The notes beneath the pieces are model-generated. The model did not search any database. It saw only the letters and a program-made list of their open reading frames with translations, and was not told the DNA's origin. From Coniochaeta sp. PMI_546 (lineage: Eukaryota > Ascomycota > Sordariomycetes > Coniochaetales > Coniochaetaceae), in the NCBI GenBank assembly GCA_021432605.1, contig MU271143.1:4225277-4289276 (forward strand): 64,000 nt of DNA, given 5' to 3'. Every line of letters starts with the position of its first letter. The stretch's first letter is position 1. A program made the position numbers and the translations under genes. Below are positions 22,353-32,487 of the stretch, one piece after another.

Positions 22353-23049
22353 CGCGGCACGAACAGTTCAGACAGTTGGACCAACAGAGTAAGGAGGCTA
22401 GATGAGCTTCTGCAGTATTTGCTTTGCCCGAAAAGAAAAACATGCAACAGTCAAGGTCACCAGAATAGGTCTATATTAAGGTGAGTACGGATATGACAAT
22501 GTCCATACCCTGTATGTTGTGGGCTGCTGACTGTTACTGTATCATTCCGCCAGTCTCTGACTTTTGTTTACGTGGGGCTCGGTCGGGCCGAAGTTACGTT
22601 GTGAGTGACAAGACAGGGGAAAGGGCCGGGAAAGGCTGTTGCGGGGTACCGGGCCATGTCCTTGCCGAAGCAGTCAAGGGAGAGCATGCTCACTAGGAGG
22701 GGGGACTACCCAGCAGCGGTGTGCGGCGGCGGATGGTCAATGTGCCGAAATTCCGGCCATCATCGTAATGTATTCCCCACGATCAAACTCCCCCATGGGG
22801 TCAAATCTGGGGACTATTATGGTCCTTGCCAGCAAGGACCAAGGTTAGACTAGTGCTGAATAACAAGTTGGGCTGGCCGGTTCTCTAATTGTAGTACGGC
22901 GGAGGGTGACGGACATGTACCCTCAGGAGGTGTGACTTGCATATAAGTCCGTTGTGTGGCAAACATCTACACGGGCATCTTCTGTCTCGTGTCAGATATG
23001 CTTCAAACTCTCCACTGCAATACCTAGCTGTCTTGGTCTCTGCGTCAAG
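22353..23049. promoter_or_regulatory. bidirectional promoter, GH79 / MFS sugar transporter
   Basis: This 697-nt region separates divergent starts. It contains the shared element at 22738-22755, a CGG-rich stretch at 22722-22733, CreA-like SYGGRG hexamers (GTGGGG near 22571, CTGGGG near 22806) and a TATA-like ATATAAG at 22941-22947, about 105 nt before the transporter start. Confidence 0.55.
22738..22755 (+). promoter_or_regulatory. shared promoter element, copy 1 (CAATGTGCCGAAATTCCG)
   Basis: This matches the element at 30220-30237 at 17 of 18 positions. The core holds two CCG triplets 5 nt apart, and here a CGG overlaps the second CCG, so CCG-N6-CGG is also present. That is the kind of spacing Zn2Cys6 dimers recognise. 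Binding by the Zn2Cys6 protein at 25236 is inference. Confidence 0.55.
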
Positions 23050-24678
23050 ATGGTCTTTCACGTCGATAAGACAGCCGTGCGAGGAGTTGAGGGGGTGACA
23101 CTTCGGCAGACAGGCCAGCGTGACCGCTTCTGGTGGCACTACCCAGGGCTACGCATGCTCAACTTTCTCCTACTCGGATGTATTGTTTGCGATATCACTA
23201 ACGGCTTCGACGGAAGCATGCTCAATGGCTTGCAAGTGCTCGAGTCGTGGCAAGATGCCATGGGCAAGCCCAAGGGGACGCGACTTGGAACCATCACCAG
23301 CGGGACACGATACGGGCAGTTAGCCGCTCTGGTGATCTGCGCCCCTTTGATTCAGAAGTTGGGACGACGTAAGCCGATCGCCATCGGCTCGGCCCTTGTG
23401 CTGGTCGGTGTTGCACTACAGACCGCGGCTGTCAACTACGAGATGTTCGTCCTCGCGCGCGTGATCATCGGATTCGGGAACACGATACAGAACACGGCCT
23501 GCCCAATCCTAGCTGCAGAGTTGGCACATCCCTTCCAGCGGACGCAGATTATTGGCATCCAAAACTCAACCGGCTCCCTTGGCCAGATCATGGCAGCATG
23601 GATTACATACGGCACGGCCTTCATCGTGGGTTCATGGGCCTGGCGCTTGCCATCGCTCTTACAAGCCGTTTCGTCCATATTCCAGCTGATCATGTCCTTT
23701 TTTATCCCGGAGTCGCCCCGGTGGCTTGTCCATAACAGCCGACACGAAGAAGCATACCGAATCCTGGCGAAATACCATGCTGAAGGCGACGAGAGCTCTC
23801 AGTTGTTGCAATTCGAGATGGCCGAGATCGAGGCAGCAATCGAAGCTGAGAAGGCACAAGCCTTGTCGTCATGGCTTGAATGGACCCGTACAACAGCCAA
23901 CCGGTACCGACTCTTCATCGTTGTGACATCTGGCTTTATTATTCAGTGGTGCGGAAATGCGCTTATATCGTGAGTCTTGCAGTGTTTCTTATCACATGTG
24001 TCGTTCAAGCACCGAAGCTCACCTCAAAGATATTACATCCATCTCGTTTTCAACTCGATCGGGATCACCGACTCCAAGCAGCAGCTGCTCCTCAACGGCG
24101 GCGTCACCATCAATGGCTTCGTCTGGGGCAACGTGTTCTCGCTTTTTATTGACAAGATCGGGCGCCGTCCTATGTGGTTGATTGGTATGAGCGGCATGTT
24201 CGTGTCGTTCTTGCTGTTGACAGTCTTCACCGGCGTGAATACGGGGATCGACTACGCCAATGTAGGCCTCGGCCGTGCCACTATCTTTTCGATATTCCTC
24301 TTTGGTTTCTTCTATAAGATGCCCGGCTGCATGCTCAACTCATACGTGGCCGAGGTGGCGCCTTTCGAATTGCGAGCGAAGGCGTTCGTCATCTCAAGCT
24401 TTGGAGATGCGGGTGCCAACATATTCAGCAGCTACACCAACCCGATAGGGCTGGCGGCCATTGGGTGGAAATACTACATTGTTTGGTGCTGCGTGCTAGT
24501 GAGCAACTTCGTCCTCATCTACTTCTTCTACCCAGAGACCAAGAATCTCAGTTTGGAGGAAGTCGGACAGATGTTTGACGGGCCTAACGCTGCAGATGCG
24601 AAGCTGCACGCGGCGGAAGACGTCACCGACGAGAAGAGAGCTGAGGCCAGTGTAGTAGCGACAACGATGGTCGAGTAA
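23050..24678 (+). CDS. MFS sugar transporter (SP family, lactose-permease-like)
   Basis: Two exons, 23050-23969 and 24030-24678, give 522 residues. I use the ATG at 23050 (MVFHVDKTAVRG); the frame is open further upstream but that looks like leader. Twelve transmembrane helices are visible with SP-family signatures: FDGSMLNGLQ, QKLGRRKPI, PESPRWLV (end of TM6), DKIGRRPMW and the C-terminal PETKNLSLEEV. The IGFGNTIQNTACPILAAEL segment resembles fungal lactose/cellobiose or acidic-sugar permeases. Sequence does not fix the substrate. Given its divergent pairing with GH79 and its neighbours, uptake of glucuronate or an oligouronide is a reasonable inference. It is probably co-regulated with GH79. 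Confidence 0.9.
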
Positions 24679-25235
24679 GCAGGCAGCTCAATAGGCAGCG
24701 GAATTGTTCACGAAAGTACCTTAGGTAGAGATAGTGTCAAGGTAAGGTTATCTAGCTCGAGATCGATGGTGCAAACGAGTGGTTACAAACATACAAGCTT
24801 GACAGTGAGTGTGACTGGTGCTCGGCCATGTCGCGGGGAATTAGCTACCCTGTACCCCGCAATCGAGACCTTCGGTTACTGCCCCGGCCCCAAGTCCCCT
24901 GCTATCTTGGCTTGCATTTGTCCCTGGATATGGTGGTAGTACTGCCATGGAAGTTCTGATTGGTGGAATTTGAGGATCCACCTCCTTCTTACCCGTCATC
25001 TCTCAATTCTCAAGGTGTGCTTCCAGGTTTACAATAGTACAAGAGCGAGCTTGAGGATAAAGTCTCTTTTTTGCCATCACTCTACCAACAAGGCGACTTG
25101 CTGCCTTTGTGATCATTTAGTGCCATAGTATCTCCGCAAATTTCTGTTGAACAGTCTCCCGGAATCACTGACCAGTCCACTTTACTCGGTCTCACACTGG
25201 TTGTCACCGAAACTGAGCACCGTGGCACCCTTGTC
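24679..25235. promoter_or_regulatory. intergenic region upstream of the Zn2Cys6 gene
   Basis: Downstream flank of the transporter and promoter of the regulator. No other gene is seen. There is a short palindromic TACCTTAGGTA patch near 24717. Confidence 0.4.
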
Positions 25236-28182
25236 ATGGAACATCGGCCATGGCAAGCAGCAGACGGGGGAGGAATCGATTCGGGTAGCTCGCGGCTGTC
25301 TGCGAGAGGGGAAGATGAGGACTTATTGCCCCACGAAGATCTCCCCGCATGTCAATCTTGCCGCCGGAGGAAGTCAAAGTGCTCGAGGGAGAGGCCAAAC
25401 TGTTCACAATGTAGCAGGCTAAGTGGGAAGCCCTTACGAAAGATCCGGCTTACCTCACAACAAAGTTGCTGACACGAGACACCAGGAGCTGAATGCATCT
25501 ATATTACCAAACAAAAGCCGGGTTTGAAGACCGGCGCCATTGACAACTTGAGTAGCCGGTTACGTGAGTTCCATTTCACCTTTTCACAACAGTGTGGTGC
25601 TCATTGAAGCAGGTGTGCTTGAAGAACTATTCCTGGACGATATTGGCAACAGGAAGCCGCAGTTGTCTTTTCTAGACGCCGATGCTGATGAGGCCAGCGA
25701 CCCACGTCTTGAGTCGTTATCTTCCACGTCTCATGGCAGAGGGCAAAACACGGCCCGGGAGAGTTCCACTGTGGATGAACAGTCGCCTTCAGATGTCTCG
25801 TCACAACCCCATGCCCCTCGCAAACGACGGCGTGTAGGCGGCCTTGAGCAACGGTCAGACTCTGCTGGTGATTATTGTGTCCCACCGCTACCAGCCTTAC
25901 CCCTGCTTGAAGCGATTGTTGAGGCGCATTTTCACTCATTGCACCACTGGATGCCAATCCTCCACGAGACTCGATTTCGTGCCAAGCTGAAAGACAGCCA
26001 AGAGAGAGCGAGACTCGTAGTCCTGTTCCATGCACTTGTCTCGACTTCCATCAAATACATTAGATTGGAGGACTTCGATATGACTTTGGAAGACGCCGCG
26101 CGGCAAATTCGGATTTCCAGGACGGCCGTGATGCTGAATGCTATGGAGTCGCTTTCGCTTGAAAACACCCAGGCGCTTGTCTTTCTCGCCTTCGACTATG
26201 TATTGATGCGAACCCCTGCCAGCCATCTGCCGTTCATGTTCTAACTATTTCGTTTAGATGGGCAGCGGAGAAGTCGCCAAGGCATGGCCCATCATCGGAT
26301 CTCTGACCAGAACTGTAAATTATCTTCAGTTGACAGTAGAGCCGGATGACGACTCTCGAAAGCAACAACTGCTGAGATCCTTGTCTGTTCTTGACAAGCC
26401 GCAGGACTGGACTGAGTCGGAGGGTCGTCGTAGGCTATTTTGGGTCATCTTTTTGCTTGACAGGTTCGGAAAACCCCATGCTTTTGCGGCCTCATAAGGC
26501 TCGAATCGAAGCTAACAAGTCGCATAACAGGATTTGCTCAGTCACCTCCGGGTACGGCATGTTCGGGTCTACAACAACTAGTTCTCTGCTCACATTCTAT
26601 AGGTGGCATACTGGCCTGACCTCGGATGATATGCATCGTCGGCTCCCTTGTGGTGGGGCGCTGTGGGCACGAGAAGAGCCTGTTTCGACCCCTTTCTTTG
26701 GCATATGGAATAAGTCAGCCGCAAAAATCGGTAACTCGATCGCCAATGTGCCGAATATGTATCCGTCCCCACGAGGAATAGAACAACCAAACACTCCTTC
26801 AGCAGGAGATGTCGATACCTCGAAGCTTGGTGCCTTCGCACACTGCATTGAATCAACAGAGAATCTCAGCCAAGTCACCACCTTCTTTCTTCAACAAGAC
26901 GTTGACTTTGGAGATCGTCGCGAGGTTAAAGATTGGCTAACCCGATTTAAAGAGCTTGATCTACGCCTTGTTCAGTATGTTATTCCCTCGCAATCGTCTC
27001 GCAGACTTAGTGCATGTACAGGGATGCTAAATTGTCTCTTCCAGCTGGAAGATGTTCCTGCCCCAGCAGTGGCAGGATTCAAATGTCTCGCGAGACGCAT
27101 CCATCATCAAAATGGACCCTAACTTGACCCTTGCGCATATCACGCACAATACATCGATGATTCTGCTGCATCAACACATCGCATATCCACCTTTGAGCTG
27201 GAAGGGTGTAGTTAAGTTGCCAAGTTCTTGCAGCATTGAAACGTGCCAACTTGCAGCTGTCGAAACCGCTTCGATTGTCGAGAAATACTTGAGATATACT
27301 GGCGGTATTGTCAACAGTCAATTCGCATTCTGCGCTTTTGTCGCAGCGAGGGTCTTGGTAGTCCAATGGCAGTCAAGCGAGGCCAACACCCTTGCACCGG
27401 CCTTCTTCAGCCTTCTTCAGAGCTTGCAAGATATGTCGACACGATGGCTTGGCTCCTTCGAGCACGCTTTAGATAACGCAATGTCTCGGCCGGTGAGCTA
27501 TCTAGCTACACAGACTGACTTAGCGGCCCGATATGCATCACGACTCCGCGCCCTACAATCTCGATGTGCCAGCGATGTCAATTTTGCTTCTTCAGGGCTA
27601 GCAGAAATCTTGCTGGACTCGAGCTTCGAAGGCTTTGTGGAGAAGCAGACTTGGAGTATTATTACCCATCAACAAAGTGGAAGTTATGCCAGTCTTGAGA
27701 GCAGAAGCACCAACCGGTTACAAGAACCATCACCGATTACTTCTTCAGGTTCACGAGATAACTACACTCAATCTCCTAGCATAGTGGGGGAGCTAGATCG
27801 TCAATATCACCCCATTCATAGCAACACGATTCCCGCGTCGAGACGACCAAGGCATGCCCAGCCCAGTAGAGAACGCGGCGGTCAAAGCTCAAATATAGCA
27901 GCACAAGAGCCCATTGGAGACTCACAATATGGCGGCATGACATCTCCAACACTCCCAGCTCCTCCTAGCGACATGAACGGCAGACTTCCTATTCTTGGTC
28001 CAATGTCAATGGGCATTGGTAGTTTTTGCCAGGCACAGCCTGGACTTTCCGAAGAGGACGAGCTTGCCGCGATGTCCCAGATGCTACTTGAACACCAATT
28101 TCTACAGTTGGACCGTGTCATACGGCTAGACGGGACTGATTTCTTCAATGATGCAGGAGATGGACTGCGCCTCATGTCATAA
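25236..28182 (+). CDS. Zn2Cys6 transcription factor with Fungal_trans domain
   Basis: Seven exons (25236-25422, 25486-25563, 25613-26199, 26258-26463, 26531-26551, 26603-26974, 27045-28182) join in phase to 862 residues. The zinc cluster is complete (Cys39, 42, 49, 56, 59, 66; spacing 2-6-6-2-6), and intron 1 lies between the fifth and sixth cysteines. A linker and short coiled coil follow ([19 protein letters not shown]). The middle homology region shows [29 protein letters not shown] and [21 protein letters not shown]. The C-terminal 300 residues are Ser/Gln/Pro-rich and probably activating. Exon 5 is only 21 nt. It sits between two carbohydrate-active gene pairs, which makes it the likely pathway-specific activator (inference). 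Confidence 0.88.
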
Positions 28183-28321
28183 ACTAGTGGTTCGGATCAT
28201 GTACTTTCAATATTTCGGTGCACGTCCAAATTGCACTTTGCTAAGTCTAGCATTATGCTTCCCCAGCGCAGACCAAGACATGAAATTACCCATTCTTTGC
28301 TTTACCAAAATGAAAGTGCTC

Positions 28322-29892
28322 TCATACCAGGCCCATACGGAGCAGTTTGTTGCCCAGCTCGAGAAAGTAGTAGTCGGCATACACCAACCCGAGGTCACGA
28401 TATCGCATCAAGGCACTGGCATTGTTGTTCGCCGTAGAATGCTTCAATATTGCATCCCACGTTCCCGGTGCCACCCTGACCTTGCCATGGTTGTCGACAG
28501 TAAAGCTTGCGACGTCATTCCTCTCCACTGAGTAACCTACTGTGTCAGACGCAATACGCAACGCTGCCGCCAGGTACACTGAGCTCCGTGATGAGTCTGT
28601 GGTCTGGAGTGCTTGGTGGAGAAGCAGCAGCCCATTGGCCGCAATCATACCCGCAGAGGTATCGCGGAGCGGCTGACCGTTGGTATCCATGTCTTCGTGT
28701 GGTGGTGCATCAAAGTCCCAGAGCGGCACGGCCTTGTGAGTGGGCGCGGGTGACTCTGACAACCGACGAAGAAAATAGTCGGCCATGCGTTGTGCTGCTA
28801 GGAGGAAGGTGGTGTCCTTGGTCCACATATACGTCTGTGTGAAGCCCAGGACAGCCCAGGCTTGACCCCTTGACCACGTCGATTCGTTGGAATAGCCTTG
28901 GTGCGTCATATTGAACTGGACGTTGCCGCTTTGTGGGTCAAGATTGGCAACGTGGTATGTGGAGTTGTCAGGACGCACAATTGTGCGAAGTACAGTACGG
29001 GCGTGTGTAGAAGCAATGCAGCTGAGATTGGGATTGGATGACTGATGGGATGCATAAAAGAGTAGGTCCATATCTGCAAAGTTGTCAATCAGTCGAGTAT
29101 TATAGTGAAGTTGGGGAGGGTCCCCAGGGGGGGGACGTCGCCTACTGCACATGCTGTCAATGATGATGAGGAAGTTCCTTTCCCTATCCACGATCTCATA
29201 GCTGTGGCTCACGGCCTTGTCCCAGCTACGTATAGCCTGAGTCCTCTCATCATATCGGGTAGCCAGGCTTTCAGCGGCATCAATGTATGACTTCAAACTT
29301 GCCTCTGTGCCATTAAGCTCCCAGTCAATTCTCAAAGACTGCATTATAAAGCCTAAATCGTGCGAGTTGGTTCTTGTCGCTTGAGCGTGCAATGGGGCGG
29401 TCCATCTCCGACATAGCTCCAGGAGCTGATTATGGAATGACACAGCCCCTAATTGGGGAGGACGAGGCAGAGTTTGAGGATACCGTCTGAAGCGTTCGAG
29501 TAGGCTGTATAAACAGGCTGGAAAGAAGCCGCATGTCCAGAATGTCGCAGGCTTGGAAAGATATCTGCCGGCTGCTCCTCCAAGAGGAAGGATGTATTCG
29601 GGATATGTCTCCAGGTTCGGCTACCATGATAGTCTTAACATTTGCTGGAGCAACAAAATATACGGATCAGGAAACATACGTTATGTTCAATGTAAGCCGT
29701 GGCTACTCTCCATATTTTAGCCGCAGTATTCTCGCTGAAGAGATCACGAAGACTATGTGCCATGATAGCACTTGATTCTTCATTAATCTTCTCGGGAGTT
29801 GTAATTCCAGAGACTGGACTAGGCACAGGAGAGGAATGCATGGGCTCGCCAATTGCGGACTCCTCGGAAGACGATTCGTGTTCGTCAGTCAT
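28322..29892 (-). CDS. GH88 unsaturated glucuronyl hydrolase-like
   Basis: Three exons (29892-29680, 29620-29146, 29073-28322) give 479 residues. The alpha6/alpha6-barrel family signatures are present: CGFFPACLYSLLERF, SLRIDWELNG, ERNFLIIIDSMC joined to NMDLLFYASHQ across intron 2, THQGYSNESTWSRGQAWAVLGF and DTSAGMIAANGLL. Asp232 in NMDLLF and Asp/Arg residues near SRGQAW match the expected active-site regions. GH88 enzymes hydrate the 4,5-double bond left by polysaccharide lyases and so release the terminal unsaturated uronate. There is no signal peptide (start MTDEHESSSEES), so it is probably cytosolic, as for bacterial relatives. It is divergent from the lyase-like gene at 30481; the two enzymes act in series in known pathways. 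Confidence 0.88.
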
Positions 29893-30480
29893 GTCGACGA
29901 TATGTATGGGACTTGGACAGTGCTCGTTATAACGAGAAGGGAGCTGAGCACGGTATTTAGGAGGAAACCATGTAGTTCGGCGCTAGGGTCGTGGTTCAAG
30001 GTAGATATCCTGTTGTTATTCCTCACGTTTTCTCTCAAGTGCCTTGCTGTGTGTCTGAACATGTCTTGGTTTCAGGTATATTTCACTCGGGCGACGTGAG
30101 ATATCGAGTGCAATGCTCCAGCTTACATAAGATAAGACAAACCAGATATGAGTACCAGCCGTTGTTCCCGTGGCAGTGGAAGGCCTCTTTGGTGTGGTGG
30201 CCGTGTTATTGCGGGCTACCAATGTGCCGAAATCCCGATGTCGTCGGGACGGCGGAGTATGTCCGGCGCCTCTTCCGGATTAACGGCATCACTGCTCTTG
30301 CGCTTCGGAGGAATATCTAAAGTTGAAAAGATTGACAAGGTCTGGTTATGGCTCAGTTTTGTGATAAAGATTAGAGAAACAGGAGTTTGCAAAGTCTCGG
30401 GACTTGCAAAAATCATCTTGCGACCCCTGCGCAAGGATCTTTGTTGTTTCCACCAGGCCAGAGTCTGGCATATTCCAACA
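29893..30480. promoter_or_regulatory. bidirectional promoter, GH88 / lyase-like gene
   Basis: This 588-nt region separates divergent starts. It includes the second copy of the shared element at 30220-30237 and several further CGG triplets just after it (30244-30255). Confidence 0.5.
30220..30237 (+). promoter_or_regulatory. shared promoter element, copy 2 (CAATGTGCCGAAATCCCG)
   Basis: Identical to 22738-22755 except for one T/C change at position 15. It lies about 245 nt before the lyase-like start and about 330 nt from the GH88 start, in a matching divergent-promoter setting. Confidence 0.55.
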
Positions 30481-31677
30481 ATGCCACACCCACAGACAAT
30501 TGTTTTAGAAGGCAGCCAGTTGACAGACGTCCGACGGCGTCTCCTTGACAGCCATGACCCCGTTTTGCAAGCCGCCAAGAAATGTCTAACTACCCAGGCA
30601 AATAAGTGGCTCCAGGAGGGTCCATGGTCTGTCATGGACAAGAAGAAGACGCCGCCAAGTGGTGACATGCATGACTACACCAGTCAGGCTCCCTACTGGT
30701 GGCCGTCACCAACGCCGGACGGCAGTCCTTACGTGGAGCGTGACGGACAGAAAAACCCCGAGGTGCTTAACTACACAGACCGAGTTTATGTGGAAAAGGT
30801 GTTCCTTTCCTCATACACCCTCGCGTTGGCGTGGTTCTATACTGGCGACGAAGCATATTCCCAACATGCGGCCAGAATTATCCGCACCTGGTTCATCACT
30901 CCCAGCACTCGCATGAATCCTAATCTTAACCATGCCCAGCTAATTCCCTTCGCGAATACGGGCCGGCACATCGGGATCATCGACTTTTCGCAATGGTACA
31001 CTAGCGTTTTGGATGCTGCTGCCATCTTGGCCACGGGTACAAGCTCAGGTGGCCCAGCACCGGGTTGGACGATCGAGGACATGACCGGTTTTCGCAGGTG
31101 GAACAAGGATTTCCTCGCTTGGCTTGTAAACAGCCCTTTTGGCCAGCAAGAACACGCCGAGATGAATAACCATGGGAGCTTCGCCTCTATGTTAGTTGCA
31201 GCCATCGCGCTGTTCGTCGGTGATCATCAGCAGGTGAAGTTAGAGGCCGACTGGGTGCAGCAGCACATCGACAAAACAATAGAACCCGACGGATCGCTGC
31301 CAGGTGAGCTCCGGCGGACAAGAAGCTGGCATTATTCAACATTCACTCTCCTTGCCCTAACACGACTTGCACTCGTGGTCCAGAAGATTGGAGTGAATTT
31401 GTGGTTTTACAATGGCCCGGAGGGACAGGGAATTACCAAGGCAATCGAATACGTGATCCCTGCAGCAACCGGCAGCGCACAATGGGAGCACCCGGAGCTT
31501 CAGTTCAAAGCATACGCCGCCGCCGATATCATTCGCGCGGCCGCAAATGCCGGTCATGAGCCATCAAGGGCAGTTACCGACAAACTGGAGACACCACCAG
31601 AATGTGACTTGTGGCCGTTGAGGCCGGCGCCTGAACAGTTAGATCCGGTGAAAACGGACAAAGATAGCTCTTTTTGA
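30481..31677 (+). CDS. alginate/glucuronan lyase-like protein (Alginate_lyase fold, PL38-like)
   Basis: Single exon, 398 residues, starting at ATG 30481 (MPHPQTIVLEG); the upstream in-frame extension is leader. The alpha-barrel family motifs are visible: GDMHDYTSQAPYWWPSPTP near the N-terminus, AWFYTGDEAYSQHAARIIRTW, and HAQLIPFANTGRHIG. The Asn-His pair MNNHGSFAS (N230, H231) corresponds to the catalytic pair of A1-III-type lyases, and RRTRSWHYSTF carries the candidate catalytic Tyr. Such enzymes cleave uronate polymers by beta-elimination and create the unsaturated ends that GH88 removes. No signal peptide is present, which suggests that it acts on imported oligouronides. Whether the polymer is alginate, glucuronan or another uronan is open. 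Confidence 0.8.
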   Translation: MPHPQTIVLEGSQLTDVRRRLLDSHDPVLQAAKKCLTTQANKWLQEGPWSVMDKKKTPPSGDMHDYTSQAPYWWPSPTPDGSPYVERDGQKNPEVLNYTDRVYVEKVFLSSYTLALAWFYTGDEAYSQHAARIIRTWFITPSTRMNPNLNHAQLIPFANTGRHIGIIDFSQWYTSVLDAAAILATGTSSGGPAPGWTIEDMTGFRRWNKDFLAWLVNSPFGQQEHAEMNNHGSFASMLVAAIALFVGDHQQVKLEADWVQQHIDKTIEPDGSLPGELRRTRSWHYSTFTLLALTRLALVVQKIGVNLWFYNGPEGQGITKAIEYVIPAATGSAQWEHPELQFKAYAAADIIRAAANAGHEPSRAVTDKLETPPECDLWPLRPAPEQLDPVKTDKDSSF

Positions 31678-32487
31678 GGAACCGAAACAATTCACAACAT
31701 TAAGGACTGCTCATGCCCTTCGAGAACCATAGCCTGTGATGAATCAATAGCTTGGAGTGTCGCTACTCACTGCGAACCCCAAGGCTCAGTCTGGTGTTCC
31801 TTAACCGCCTTTCCGAGTTACGTTTGGGACTAGGTTCATGATGGTAATAATTACCGGCATCTTCGTCCTTAATGCAGGGAGTGGCGATACTCCATCCATA
31901 GAGGTTCCAGGCGAAGAGCTCGCCGGCATGTGGAAGCATGAGAACCCACCTTACGATGTGTGGTTCGTCTCCTAAGAAGCTCGACTTGATAACTCTAGTC
32001 GTGGAAAATCGGTTCATGGCGTGACTCCATCGGCGACACTGTCAAGCGGCTATGACTGTGTGCATCTCTGGGCTTAAATCCGTGCACTGTGGTCTTGATG
32101 GGCAGCGGCAAAGCTCTTGCTTATACCGCAAACAAAAGGTAACATGACGGAAGTTGAAGGCTGAATAGGGACTTTCGCGTACCAAATAAAAGGCTTGAGC
32201 ACATGCGGGGTGGGCTGGGGACTGCCTCCGAAGTGACAGTTAACTCCCGAGGTGGAGATGCCGCGATCCCGAGTTGCTTTATGGAGCTGGGGGACTGGAA
32301 AGCCGCGGACTAGCTCACTTGAGAACCACAGTGCGAAGGATCGGCTGATTGTCCGCGAACATACTAATAATACATATGTATCAGAAACTCTGAATTAACT
32401 GAGGTCGGAAACCAGGTTTTCTCTTTCCACACGTTCCGTTGAGGCGCCCCCCGCAGCGACCTGAGAATCACCAAGAAATCGGTCCCA
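31678..32487. other. intergenic region between lyase-like gene and flavin monooxygenase
   Basis: No supported gene. An 84-codon minus-strand frame at 31763-32017 has no recognisable similarity. CreA-like hexamers GCGGGG and CTGGGG lie close together near 32204-32220. Confidence 0.45.

Noticed and set aside
31763-32017. 84-codon minus-strand gene after the lyase
   Set aside because: No family, no splice or promoter support, and ordinary composition for a chance frame.
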